Part shown: positions 18,736-27,300 of the stretch, one piece after another
Numbering within the stretch: position 1 is the first letter of the stretch
How the letters are laid out: the number at the start of each line of letters is the position of its first letter
Assembly (NCBI GenBank): GCA_025656675.1
Contig: JAHXHN010000001.1
Span: forward strand, 649,501-713,500
Direction: 5' to 3'
DNA from: Candidatus Thiodiazotropha sp. (ex Codakia rugifera)
GTDB lineage: Bacteria; Pseudomonadota; Gammaproteobacteria; Chromatiales; Chromatiaceae
Length of the DNA: 64,000 nt
The notes under the pieces: model-generated
Told to the model about the DNA's origin: nothing
The model's database searches: none
The model's input: only the letters and a program-made list of their open reading frames with translations
Made by a program: the position numbers and the translations under genes

Positions 18736-19170
18736 TCATATAGTTTGGCTGAGAAAACGGGCAGTCACCATATCCATACTGTTCACATGTGCCTTAAACC
18801 AATCCTGCCACTCCACAAATATATACGCTGCGAGCCTATCCAATTGGTTATCATCAAGCCATTGTTGCTGCATTGACTCAATTCTCAAGAGTGCCTGTTG
18901 ATGTTCACCCAGGTGTACAGGGTAGGGTGGGAAACCGTATTCCTTCATCATTTGGTTTTCGCCATCAAAATGCGCGCGGGTATGCTCCACCCACTCATTC
19001 AGCTTGGACGTTATCGCCTCTGAATCAGCATCGCCCTCAACCCCAGCAATGACAAGTTCTCCCAGCTGATTGATTAAGGCGACCTCTTCCCGGTGAACCT
19101 CATTCATGGTCTCGAGTGCCACTAATGGTATCTCAGTGATATCGATGACAGGTAGTTGATATTGGCTCAC
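18736..19170 (-). CDS. Bacteriohemerythrin
   Basis: A 144-residue single-domain hemerythrin that binds O2 at a non-haem di-iron centre in the cytoplasm. All seven ligands can be placed: H26 (MNEVHREE), H63 or H67 with E71 (HTRAHFDGENQMM), H86 and H90 (HLGEH), and H128 and D133 (HVNSMD). The start is GTG at 19170; the N terminus LPVIDITEIPLVALETMN looks family-like. A perfect FNR half-site pair lies 65-78 bp upstream, at the spacing of a class II activated promoter, suggesting induction when O2 is low. Family roles are O2 delivery or buffering and O2 sensing. Confidence 0.93.
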   Translation of the reverse strand: MSQYQLPVIDITEIPLVALETMNEVHREEVALINQLGELVIAGVEGDADSEAITSKLNEWVEHTRAHFDGENQMMKEYGFPPYPVHLGEHQQALLRIESMQQQWLDDNQLDRLAAYIFVEWQDWFKAHVNSMDMVTARFLSQTI

Positions 19171-19206
19171 GATGACTCTGGCAGGAATAGTTTCGGAAAG
19201 TGCAGC

Positions 19207-19248
19207 ATCCTATCCGATAGTTACATTACCGCCATTGATATTGATCAA
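19207..19248 (-). promoter_or_regulatory. FNR/Anr-dependent promoter of hemerythrin
   Basis: TTGATATTGATCAA at 19235-19248 has both FNR half-sites perfect (TTGAT-N4-ATCAA). On the minus strand a -10-like TAGGAT at 19212-19207 lies so that the box is centred near -41.5 of a start at about 19200, the class II geometry. The hemerythrin GTG is 30 nt further. Confidence 0.7.
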
Positions 19249-19391
19249 AATTGCGTCAAAGAGCCTTTGCTCCAGGCCTTTTTCTCCCAATCACTTTGGT
19301 GCAATGACCTGCTGCGGCTGGCCACACCGTACACTCATTTCACCTATTGATCGATGCAATCAGCCGCTCCTGGACGCCTACCGTTATCCCC

Positions 19392-20279
19392 TCAACAGCC
19401 GATATCTGTCTCTACATCAAACCCCGGGTTGATCGCTTCATATAGCGATGAGTAATCCTCGTCGCCATAACCCGCTTCCTGGCCGTTGACAAGTACACGA
19501 AGCGTGGCATTTGCAATCTCACCATTCATCCCAGAGGATTCAGCCACACGTTGAAACAGGGCAATATCTTTGATCAGATGTTTGAGAGGAAAATTCGGGT
19601 TACTGTAGTCATGCTCCAAAAATTTCTGCAGTTTTTTATCGAATGTGGGTGCATACAGTGCGCTCTGGCGCAGCAATTTCATAAATGGCTCCACCTCAAC
19701 GCCCTCGGCGCGTATCAAGCCCAGACTCTGCGAGAAACCTGCCGTGAGCGAAGCGATCAGCTGGTTCATCGCCAGTTTCATCGCCGCACCCTGTCCCACC
19801 AGACCGACATGGTCGACCTCCTTGCCAAGTCCGCGCAGCATCAGGAGACAATGATGGTAGGCCGTCTCTGAACCTGCAGCCATGATGATCAGCTCTCCGG
19901 ATCTGGCCTCCGGTATACTGCCCAGCACAGGTGCCTCGAGATAGTCGCCTCCCGCCTGTTCCACGCGACTGCTGATTGCGCGGCTTTCATCTGGCGCTAT
20001 GGTACCCATCTGCAGGATAATCTTTCCTTCGAGAAGCGGTATCACCGGCTCGCTAAACAGCACCTCATCGATAGCTGCCGCATCACTAAGGGTCAATAAC
20101 AGCACTTCACCTGCCTCTATTGCAGGTATGAGTGCTGAATCAACACTGATCCCTTCGCTCTTCGCGAGGCGCAGACGCTCCGGTGACCGATTCCAGGCAA
20201 TTACGTCGTGCCCACAGTGAATCAACCTGTGGGCGATAGGAAGACCCATTAATCCCAGTCCGAGCAGTGTTATATTCAT
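19392..20279 (-). CDS. NAD(P)-dependent beta-hydroxyacid dehydrogenase (3-hydroxyisobutyrate/tartronate-semialdehyde reductase family)
   Basis: A 295-residue cytosolic oxidoreductase. The N-terminal Rossmann fold shows GLGLMGLPIA (7-16) and N30RS, which favours NADP over NAD. The family's substrate signature is recognisable around EAPVLGSIPEARSGEL, and the catalytic lysine lies in GQGAAMKLAMNQ (about 168). Members interconvert 3-hydroxyisobutyrate, tartronate semialdehyde, glyoxylate or succinic semialdehyde with the corresponding hydroxyacid; which one cannot be told here. It lies 16 bp downstream of hemE on the same strand, so it is probably cotranscribed, without an obvious metabolic link. 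Confidence 0.88.
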   Translation of the reverse strand: MNITLLGLGLMGLPIAHRLIHCGHDVIAWNRSPERLRLAKSEGISVDSALIPAIEAGEVLLLTLSDAAAIDEVLFSEPVIPLLEGKIILQMGTIAPDESRAISSRVEQAGGDYLEAPVLGSIPEARSGELIIMAAGSETAYHHCLLMLRGLGKEVDHVGLVGQGAAMKLAMNQLIASLTAGFSQSLGLIRAEGVEVEPFMKLLRQSALYAPTFDKKLQKFLEHDYSNPNFPLKHLIKDIALFQRVAESSGMNGEIANATLRVLVNGQEAGYGDEDYSSLYEAINPGFDVETDIGC

Positions 20280-20295
20280 TGTCTTTCAGCCCATT

Positions 20296-21366
20296 TTAGT
20301 CGTCGACATGGTAGGCACGACTCAGTTCGTGCACAGCGTCGACAAATACACCCGCATGTTCAGGGTTGATCTCCGGGTGAATGCCATGTCCCAGATTGAA
20401 AACATGACCGTTCCCTTTACCATAGCTGGCCAATACCTGACCCACCTCTTCCCTAATCCGCTCAGGTGAAGCATACAAGGTACATGGATCAAGATTTCCC
20501 TGTAGCGCAACCCTGTCACCGACGCGACGCCTGGCATCCGAAAGGCTCAAGGTCCAGTCTATTCCCAGGGCATCGCATCCACTGTCTGCCATCTGTTCCA
20601 ACCAGAAACCGCCCCCCTTGGTGAATAAGATAACCGGTACTTTTCGTCCCTCAGCTTCCCGTTTAAGGCCTTGCAGAATCTGTTGCATATAGTCGAGAGA
20701 GAAGGCTTGGTAGTGCTGAGGGGTCAGGGCACCGCCCCATGTATCGAAGATCATCACCGCTTGTGCACCGGCGTTTATCTGGGCATTCAGGTACCCTGTA
20801 ACGGCATCCGCCACTTTACTCAACAACGCATGCATCCACTCCGGGCGGTCGAACATCATCCCCTTTACCTTGGAGAAATTTTTGGTGCCGCCACCCTCCA
20901 CCATGTAGGTAGCCAGTGTCCAGGGACTACCACTGAACCCGATCAGTGGAACCCGTCCTTCCAACTCCCTGCGGATGGTCCGGACTGCGTCCATTACATA
21001 ACCGAGATCATCCTCCATATCCGGTGTACCGAGGGCATCGATAGCGGCCTTATCACCTATCGGCCGCTCGAAATGGGGTCCCTCACCTTCTGTAAAATAG
21101 AGACCTAGACCCATCGCATCGGGTACGGTCAGGATATCCGAGAAGAGTATTGCGGCATCCAGTGGATAGCGTTCCAGTGGCTGAATGGTGACTTCACAGG
21201 CCAGGTCAGGATTTCGACACAGATCCATAAAGCTGCCCGCCTTGGTCCGGGTGGCCCGATACTCAGGTAGATATCGCCCGGCCTGGCGCATCATCCACAC
21301 CGGCGTCATATCCACAGGCTCGCGGCACAGGGCACGCAACAGTCGGTCGTTTTTCATTGTAGTCAC
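20296..21366 (-). CDS. hemE: Uroporphyrinogen decarboxylase
   Basis: Decarboxylates the four acetate side chains of uroporphyrinogen III to give coproporphyrinogen III in haem synthesis. 356 residues, usual length. The hallmark [13 protein letters not shown] is near residues 25-37, with [14 protein letters not shown] and [18 protein letters not shown] further on. The start is GTG at 21366, giving [13 protein letters not shown], which lines up with the E. coli N terminus MTELKNDRYLRAL; the ATG three codons later is the alternative. It is followed by the dehydrogenase gene 16 bp downstream. Confidence 0.98.
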   Translation of the reverse strand: MTTMKNDRLLRALCREPVDMTPVWMMRQAGRYLPEYRATRTKAGSFMDLCRNPDLACEVTIQPLERYPLDAAILFSDILTVPDAMGLGLYFTEGEGPHFERPIGDKAAIDALGTPDMEDDLGYVMDAVRTIRRELEGRVPLIGFSGSPWTLATYMVEGGGTKNFSKVKGMMFDRPEWMHALLSKVADAVTGYLNAQINAGAQAVMIFDTWGGALTPQHYQAFSLDYMQQILQGLKREAEGRKVPVILFTKGGGFWLEQMADSGCDALGIDWTLSLSDARRRVGDRVALQGNLDPCTLYASPERIREEVGQVLASYGKGNGHVFNLGHGIHPEINPEHAGVFVDAVHELSRAYHVDD

Positions 21367-21571
21367 AGAGGAATATCCTTCGATACGATTTTGTTATAAA
21401 GAACAACAGATTGTACACACAAAACGGGGTTTCTTCCTTTTTCAGGATTGGCACGCTACGACACAGCCTGACAGTACTGACATTTAACCTAACGGGGTCA
21501 ATCCTGCCATTTGGTTGTCAACAATGTGTGGGATACTATCCCCTACCATCCTAGCCTGTATTGAGAATCGT

Positions 21572-22531
21572 ATGACACCGGTTAAACAGATTATTCTTGC
21601 CAAGAAAGATGCACTGGCCAGTGCCATCGGTGAACCACTATCACAACTTGCTGCCAATTGTGTTGCAGTTTGGGATGATGTCGATGCACTGGACAAGATA
21701 CTACTCGCCCATATCGACCAGATCACCAACTGTGAGTTCCTCTATGCCTGGGATATAGATGGTAAAGAGATCTCCTCGTTGATTATGCCTGGCCAGGTGG
21801 AAACAAGCTGGCGGGACAGGGATCTCTCCAGACGCCCCTATCTGAAGAACAACCTCCCCTTTAAGGGGATCATGCTCTCGTCGGTCTATCACAGCCAATT
21901 TTCAGACCGGGAGTGTGTCACTGCACTTCAAGCTGTCAGAAAAGGTGAAACACTGTTGGGTTTTATTGCTGCAGACTTTTCACTCGACAAGCTGGTTGCC
22001 GATGAAAACCTCATCGATGAGCAACAACAATGGCAGCAATTCAAAGGTGACCCCGCCGTACGCGGCACACTCTTCATGCAGCAGAGGATTCAGAGCCGAC
22101 TCGATGAGAATATCGACTCTGTCCACGAAACCATCTACGACCTGATGACACAGCACGGCATTTTTCACTGTAAAGTTCACTACTCCAGTGGCCGATGCTC
22201 CTTTTGGGTGCTCAGAGACCCCTATACCTACCAAATCCACGGGGTAGAAGAGATCGTCGACCCGGATATCGTGTTGGCATATCCACTCTATCGCTACCCG
22301 GAACGGGCTAAAATCACACCGGCACAACTACGTGAAGTATTCCTGGAGTTTAAGGCATTGCGTTTCGCCGACGAAACCATCTATCTGCGTAGCGCTTCGA
22401 TCAACATCATGAATGGTATGTTGGGCCTGACGTTCTCATGCGACGGTTCGCACTATATGCCCGTGAATGAGTTTATTGAGAAGAACCTGGGTTTCTGGAT
22501 CGGCGAGCTGGCAGCAGACCGACAGCAGTAA
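21572..22531 (+). CDS. PDC-sensor-like protein without an output domain
   Basis: A 319-residue protein. The N-terminal half resembles a PDC/Cache sensor fold (FLYAWDIDGKEIS, WRDRDLSRRPYLKNNLPFKG, SVYHSQFSDRECVTALQAV, LLGFIAADFSLDKL). The C-terminal half is not recognised. There is no signal peptide, membrane span, kinase, GGDEF or methyl-acceptor region, so it seems to be a cytoplasmic sensor or ligand-binding protein. I start at ATG 21572 (MTPVKQIILAKK); in-frame TTG 21515 and ATG 21524 lie upstream but give an unlikely leader. It is divergent from hemE. Confidence 0.7.
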   Translation: MTPVKQIILAKKDALASAIGEPLSQLAANCVAVWDDVDALDKILLAHIDQITNCEFLYAWDIDGKEISSLIMPGQVETSWRDRDLSRRPYLKNNLPFKGIMLSSVYHSQFSDRECVTALQAVRKGETLLGFIAADFSLDKLVADENLIDEQQQWQQFKGDPAVRGTLFMQQRIQSRLDENIDSVHETIYDLMTQHGIFHCKVHYSSGRCSFWVLRDPYTYQIHGVEEIVDPDIVLAYPLYRYPERAKITPAQLREVFLEFKALRFADETIYLRSASINIMNGMLGLTFSCDGSHYMPVNEFIEKNLGFWIGELAADRQQ

Positions 22532-22598
22532 CATTGAAAGGGTATACATGCCCAGCCCGATCAAACTGATATGGGCGAGATTATTGGATAACTGTTCG

Positions 22599-23357
22599 TT
22601 AGGGTAACTGGTAGTTGTTCTGGGTAAGCAGATCAACGCCACACTCCAGCTCTTCTATCCAGTTGATAAACTCATTAACCACTTTTTTGCCCACAAATGC
22701 ACGGCCATGTTGAGGTACGATCATTTCGATATCAAGTTGCCGGACCATGTTTGCCCAGAATCTGCAAACCTTATTAGAGTTCATGTAGCGGCGGTGAAAT
22801 CCCTCCATATAGGGCATCACTTCCGACAGCTTCTTCACCGGGACATTGAGATCGCCAGGCGGCAGATTAGCGCCGAGGTCTCCTGAGAAGAGGATACGAC
22901 TCAGCGAATCATAGAACTGAAAATTACCTTCGGCATGTAGAAAATGGGCAGGTAGCGCCATCAAGCGGATGTTTCCCAGCTCAAGGTTTGTGCCCTCGTC
23001 GGGTATAGCGACAACCCGGTCAAGTAATCGGCCCGGCCGGGTGAAATGGGGAATGAAGCGCTCCCACAGAGCAGGAACCACCACTCTGCAATCGGTACCA
23101 ACCAACCATTTGTTGACTGAGGCAACAATGTCAGGATCCTGATGTGAGGCTACAACATAATCCAATTTCTTCACATTCATGTAATCACTGATGGCCATGA
23201 ACAGACGTGAATAGGTTAATTCACCACCTGGATCGATCAATGCAGCATGCTGGTGGTCATAGATGAGGAATTGATTGGCTTGCACAGCCTCACCCGAAAC
23301 CAGGTCTCTGAATGCCACACAGATGTGACTACCGTTATTGAATAACTCGACTGACAT
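22599..23357 (-). CDS. MBL-fold di-iron protein, ODP/flavodiiron-like
   Basis: A 252-residue metallo-beta-lactamase-fold protein. The metal-binding residues follow the flavodiiron/ODP pattern: SHQDPD (H72, D74, D76, with D where flavodiiron proteins usually have E), PAHFLHAEGN (H138 or H141), FSGDLG (D160) and PQHG (H217). It lacks the flavodoxin domain of true flavodiiron proteins, as do the stand-alone ODP oxygen-binding di-iron sensors of chemotaxis systems. No chemotaxis gene is adjacent. O2 or NO binding or reduction is likely; the exact role is open. Confidence 0.8.
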   Translation of the reverse strand: MSVELFNNGSHICVAFRDLVSGEAVQANQFLIYDHQHAALIDPGGELTYSRLFMAISDYMNVKKLDYVVASHQDPDIVASVNKWLVGTDCRVVVPALWERFIPHFTRPGRLLDRVVAIPDEGTNLELGNIRLMALPAHFLHAEGNFQFYDSLSRILFSGDLGANLPPGDLNVPVKKLSEVMPYMEGFHRRYMNSNKVCRFWANMVRQLDIEMIVPQHGRAFVGKKVVNEFINWIEELECGVDLLTQNNYQLP

Positions 23358-23541
23358 AGTATTTGCAGTATCTAGTGAATGTAACTGTTAGTTAAAGATC
23401 GAAAAGCGATTGGACCCGCGATCCAGCATGGGACATTATCGATCGATATTCAGGAAAGCTTAACCAATGCATAATATATTACAATAGAAATCAACAAGCT
23501 AATGTTGTTTTTTACAATCTCAGCGAAGTAATAATTTCATT

Positions 23542-24192
23542 ATGATGCATCACAATTGGCCTATCACTCCCACAGATGCAGTAGCCATCCAAAAAAAGAT
23601 GCGCGCTCAAGTGATCTGTCATGATCAGCTCCCACAGCTTCATCGTGTCGCCGGAGTGGATGTGGGATTTGAACAAAATGGGAAAGTCTCACGTGCTGCT
23701 GTTGCCGTTCTGAGTTACCCTGACCTGCAGCTCATCGAACATTCTGTTGCTTGTCTTCCCACCTCTTTTCCCTATCTACCGGGCTTGCTCTCATTTCGAG
23801 AATTACCGGCAATCATTCAAGCCCTCGAGCAAATACAGCAACCTGCGGACATCCTTCTGTGTGATGGACAAGGGTGGGCCCATCCAAGACGGTTCGGTCT
23901 TGCCTGTCATTTAGGTGTCCTGACAGACACGCCCTCGATTGGTGTGGCCAAGTCCCGTCTGGTCGGTAGACATGCCGAGCCTGCGATGGAAAAAGGGAGT
24001 TGGGTGCCACTGATCGACAAAGAAGAAACCATAGGCGCAGTGTTACGTACCCGTAGTGGTGTGAAACCACTCTACATCTCAATTGGACATAGGGTTTCTC
24101 TACAGACCGCCATCGACTTGGTGATTGCCTGCACAACCCGTTATAAATTACCTGAAACTACCCGAGCAGCTCACCGTTTAGCTTCTGGATAA
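23542..24192 (+). CDS. nfi: Endonuclease V
   Basis: Cleaves DNA (or RNA) one nucleotide 3' of deoxyinosine, starting repair of deaminated adenine. 216 residues, normal length. Motifs: VAGVDVGFE (catalytic D40), YLPGLLSFRELPAI (DNA-binding wedge and catalytic E), and DILLCDGQGWAHPRRFGLACHLG with the second aspartate and histidine, followed by TPSIGVAKSRL. The family motif is usually DGxG, as seen here. The ATG follows an AT-rich leader without a strong ribosome binding site. Confidence 0.95.
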   Translation: MMHHNWPITPTDAVAIQKKMRAQVICHDQLPQLHRVAGVDVGFEQNGKVSRAAVAVLSYPDLQLIEHSVACLPTSFPYLPGLLSFRELPAIIQALEQIQQPADILLCDGQGWAHPRRFGLACHLGVLTDTPSIGVAKSRLVGRHAEPAMEKGSWVPLIDKEETIGAVLRTRSGVKPLYISIGHRVSLQTAIDLVIACTTRYKLPETTRAAHRLASG

Positions 24193-24279
24193 CCTTTTTT
24201 AAACGCGCTCACCCTGCAGCTCCCGGCCTAGGTGCAAGCGATGTTATCCTAGGCAGCGTTACGCTGTTAAAGCTGTACT

Positions 24280-24732
24280 TCATACATTTAATTCATCAAC
24301 TGTAAGTGCCATGAATTGTTGCCATATCGTGTTTGGCTCCCAGGCTGGAAGCATGACTTTTTTTGCTTCATCATGGGTTGAGCCCTGGACTAATCTTCGA
24401 TATTGGTAGAGAAAAGCAGAAACGCGATAGTTGACAACGCAATGCACCCATATCTTCCGGTCTTTAAATAAGTCCATTGCTTTGAAAAACAGTTTTAGAT
24501 GTTCAACGCTTGGTTTATCAAAGGGTACTGGAATATGCAGATAGATCATATTATGCGCTGTCACGATGTTTCCCTCATCAGGGACTGCATGATCGGAATT
24601 TGGCATAGCCAGATTGATAACAACTTGGTATTTAGCCGCTGCTATCAACTTGAATTGATGCGCTTCCGGTTGTCCAGAAGAGGCTATTCGGTCAGATATT
24701 AGAATATAATTTGTAATAATTTTGTGGTCCAT
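24280..24732 (-). CDS. PTP-like phosphatase-fold protein with shifted active site
   Basis: A 150-residue protein with the dual-specificity phosphatase outline: SDRIASSGQP near residue 13-22, VINLAMP at 38-44, and the P-loop region VHCVVNYRVSAF at 96-107. The usual signature is HCxxGxxR (CX5R). Here the cysteine is C98 and the nearest arginine is R103, giving CX4R with N in place of the glycine. A group of bacterial PTP-family proteins shares HCxxNxRVSxF, so this is a subfamily trait rather than a random mutation. Whether it has phosphatase activity is uncertain. It stands alone, divergent from the PEP-CTERM gene. Confidence 0.7.
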   Translation of the reverse strand: MDHKIITNYILISDRIASSGQPEAHQFKLIAAAKYQVVINLAMPNSDHAVPDEGNIVTAHNMIYLHIPVPFDKPSVEHLKLFFKAMDLFKDRKIWVHCVVNYRVSAFLYQYRRLVQGSTHDEAKKVMLPAWEPNTIWQQFMALTVDELNV

Positions 24733-24936
24733 TTTTATAGTTTTTTAACAAGTTTGCCAACTACACTCTAGCCAGAACAGTTTCGAACCCCCGGCGTGTA
24801 TCACGCCAGCTTCTGAGAAATTATCGCTCTGTCTCTTATACATGGCTAAGGCTTGGGGGGTAATCAGGTATGGCCATTTAAAAACTGAATATGGAGAGGG
24901 CTGATTGTCGATATATTTTACACTTTTAATTCCTAG

Positions 24937-24974
24937 CGTTTCACAGTTAAGAGTAACAATCTGTTTTTGAAACG
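24937..24974. promoter_or_regulatory. Inverted repeat upstream of the PEP-CTERM promoter
   Basis: CGTTTCA (24937-24943) and TGAAACG (24968-24974) are perfect 7-bp inverted half-sites separated by 24 nt, 12 bp before the sigma-54-like element. It is a candidate binding site for the sigma-54 activator. Confidence 0.4.
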
Positions 24975-24985
24975 ATATTTTTTAT

Positions 24986-25001
24986 AGGCATGATTATTGC
25001 C
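24986..25001 (+). promoter_or_regulatory. Sigma-54 promoter of the PEP-CTERM gene
   Basis: AGGCATGATTATTGCC matches the RpoN consensus TGGCAYGNNNNTTGCW at all positions except the two ends: GG at 24987-24988 and GC at 24999-25000 are 10 nt apart. The predicted transcription start is near 25012, 37 nt before the ATG. PEP-CTERM genes are known to be RpoN-dependent in several bacteria, which fits. Confidence 0.7.
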
Positions 25002-25048
25002 AGCCTCTGCTACTTGGAAAGTATTGTCTACATACAAGGAGTTATTCA

Positions 25049-26503
25049 ATGATGCGGCCAGTATTTCGTGCCATCTTCAAAGCTAAATTGCCTATAGCAC
25101 TATCTGCTCTGTTTATTTCTTCTGCCGAAGCAGTGCTTCTGTTCGATGATGGAAATGTCCATACACTGCGTGGCGCAGTGTTTGACAATGTACTGCTTGA
25201 GAATGGTTCTGATCTCATAATCGAGAATGGATTGGTGCTACCTTTATCTGACGATCCCGCTGTGACGGCAAACAGTAATTCGGTCATGCTACGCCAGAAT
25301 GCAGCGGCTATTGGCGGTATCCGTTCAGACTATGGAGAGGTTTCTTTGATGGGTAATACCCTGGTCATAGGAACCGGAGAAGAATCATCAACAACCACCC
25401 CTTTTGGTCGTGCTGGCGTAGGGGGGGCTAACCAGGTCACTGTTGATGGAAGAGCCCTGATTGCCGGTGCCTCGCATACTACCCACGGCGGTATGGGCAT
25501 CGCCAATTATTCCAGTGGTGGCCAGCAGGTTACTCTGAACAGTGGATATGTTTTCGGTGGTTCAAGTGCTGAGCTGGGTGGTTCAGGTATTGGCTTGATA
25601 GGTTTTGGCGAATCACTGGATCTCAGCGTGAATGGAGGCAGCGTAATAGGTGGTAATGGCGGTGTGCAGGGAGGCAATGGCATTGGCAGAGAAGCACAGA
25701 TATCAGAAGATATGAGTGGTCAGATCTCTGGGGGTTATATTGCTGGGGGTTATGGCGGCGAAATAGGTGGGCATGCGCTCTCCAGTTCACTTTCGAGCAA
25801 CCATCTCAATGTTTCAGGGGGTATGTTTCTGGGGGGTAATGGGGGACAGATTGGAGGCAACGCTTTAAACCTGACCTTCTATTCCGACGATAGTGTCGAT
25901 GTAGCCATTTCCGGTGGTGTTTTCGATGCCGGATTTGGTGATCTTGATGACGGCTGGTTGATTGACCTGTCGGGATTTGCTTCTCCTCTGAATCCTAATC
26001 ATCACGTGGAGATTGCGGGAGGCCTGTTTGGTTCCAACAACAGTGGCAGGGGAATAAATATCGCCAATGGGGGTGTGGTGGATGTCTATGGAAGCGATCT
26101 ATCCTTCACAGACGGTCTGCTCAGTGGATACTTAAGTGACGGTCACTGGATAGAGACCTTGGTATCACTCGGTACAGACAGTTCGGCCGGTACACTGAAC
26201 CTGTATAATTCTAGCGGTTATGCAGCTCGAACCGGGCTGATAGACAGTGAAACCACACCATTGATGCCATTCGTTGAGGGTCGTTATGTGGCTGGGCCTG
26301 ACCCTGTTGTGGAGCGACTGGCGGAAGCGAGTGGTTTCTTCGGGATCGGCAACCTGGTTGCGAGTCGTTATGAGGATCACGTTGGCCGTTACGAGCCATC
26401 CAGTGTCCCTGAACCCTCTACACTGTTACTCTTTTCGATAGGTATATTGGGTCTTGGCATGTTCCAAATGAAAGCCCCTCGAAAGGGGTCAAAATCCACT
26501 TAA
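25049..26503 (+). CDS. PEP-CTERM surface protein with glycine-rich repeats
   Basis: A 484-residue exported protein. The signal peptide ends near SSAEA. The C terminus has the PEP-CTERM sorting tag: VPEPSTLLLF, a hydrophobic helix, then a basic tail KAPRKGSKST. An exosortase should cleave the tag and place the protein in the outer layer or exopolysaccharide matrix; no exosortase gene is in this window. The middle holds about five imperfect ~30-residue repeats with GGNGGxxGGNG and SGG turns (about residues 135-300), suggesting a beta-helix. The ribosome binding site AAGGAG is 7 nt from ATG 25049. Upstream are a sigma-54 promoter and an inverted repeat. A role in biofilm or floc formation is inferred from the family. 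Confidence 0.9.
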   Translation: MMRPVFRAIFKAKLPIALSALFISSAEAVLLFDDGNVHTLRGAVFDNVLLENGSDLIIENGLVLPLSDDPAVTANSNSVMLRQNAAAIGGIRSDYGEVSLMGNTLVIGTGEESSTTTPFGRAGVGGANQVTVDGRALIAGASHTTHGGMGIANYSSGGQQVTLNSGYVFGGSSAELGGSGIGLIGFGESLDLSVNGGSVIGGNGGVQGGNGIGREAQISEDMSGQISGGYIAGGYGGEIGGHALSSSLSSNHLNVSGGMFLGGNGGQIGGNALNLTFYSDDSVDVAISGGVFDAGFGDLDDGWLIDLSGFASPLNPNHHVEIAGGLFGSNNSGRGINIANGGVVDVYGSDLSFTDGLLSGYLSDGHWIETLVSLGTDSSAGTLNLYNSSGYAARTGLIDSETTPLMPFVEGRYVAGPDPVVERLAEASGFFGIGNLVASRYEDHVGRYEPSSVPEPSTLLLFSIGILGLGMFQMKAPRKGSKST

Positions 26504-26511
26504 TAGATGAG

Positions 26512-26539
26512 GAAGTGGGCGATTAAAACCGCCCACTTC
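26512..26539 (+). terminator. Hairpin after the PEP-CTERM gene
   Basis: GAAGTGGGCG (26512-26521) pairs perfectly with CGCCCACTTC (26530-26539) across an 8-nt A/T-rich loop, 9 bp after the stop. The following T tract is weak. Confidence 0.65.
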
Positions 26540-26743
26540 GATACGTTAAACCCCAGTATCCGGCGCCCATCCCTATCATCCATATCCCCTCAACACATCC
26601 TTATATACTCACGCCTTGATCCCCAACTATCGGCTCTCGTCGAGTGCCGTTCTAAACCACTCGTTTCGGAGAAAAGCTAAATGAAGAAAATGAGTCTTGG
26701 TACTGTTTGTCAGAAGACGAGGACCTAACAGGGTAATTTCCAA

Positions 26744-27145
26744 CTATTCGGATTTTCGTAAATGCTCAATATAGTGTGGACGGTCGTCCATGATTAATTT
26801 TACACTTTCTGCCGATGCCTGCAGCCGCAGTTCACTCCCTTTGATTTTGAGATCGCAGTGTGCACGTCCCTGACTCTCGAGTGGGACCGGGATCATGTCC
26901 CGATAGGTGTAGATATTTTCTCCAACATCACCACCATCACAGATACAGGGACATGCCGGTAGATCAGATTCAATCTCGGCGCCATCAAACTCTAAGGCAC
27001 CCGCCTGCCACCAACGGGTTTTCTCTTCCGAGCCGCTCATGGTCTTGATGATGATAGCGCGTGAGAAACGTACTGTTAGCTTGTTATTTTCAAAACTGAC
27101 CGATTCAATGTCACTGCCGGGCAGTTCTATTGTGCTTGAATCCAT
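26744..27145 (-). CDS. Uncharacterised protein with a Cys-Pro-Cys motif
   Basis: A 133-residue protein that I do not recognise. It is beta-rich and acidic with no signal peptide. Regularly spaced hydrophobic strands (ESVSFENNKLTVRFSRAIII, HCDLKIKGSELRLQASAES) suggest a small beta-sandwich or barrel. The only cysteines besides one near the C-terminal third are clustered as LPACPCICDGGD (about residues 62-73), a CxCxC arrangement that might bind metal. I start at ATG 27145, behind AGGTAGGTAG; an in-frame GTG two codons earlier is possible. It lies alone, 170 bp downstream of ntrC's end on the same strand. Confidence 0.6.
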   Translation of the reverse strand: MDSSTIELPGSDIESVSFENNKLTVRFSRAIIIKTMSGSEEKTRWWQAGALEFDGAEIESDLPACPCICDGGDVGENIYTYRDMIPVPLESQGRAHCDLKIKGSELRLQASAESVKLIMDDRPHYIEHLRKSE

Positions 27146-27300
27146 GGGCACTACCTACCTGTTAATACAATCGTATACAAAAACACAACTTGATCGTCCC
27201 AAGTCGAGGCTGGTGTGCATCATAGCGTTATGGTTACAACAGGCAAATAGATAGTTACCCGGACATTTCTGGGGAAGAGCCAAAACAACTTTTCTTCCAA

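Noticed and set aside
26681-26728. 15-codon ORF (MKKMSLGTVCQKTRT) after the PEP-CTERM gene
   Set aside because: Too short, no hydrophobic or family signal and only a weak ribosome binding site; not separable from chance.
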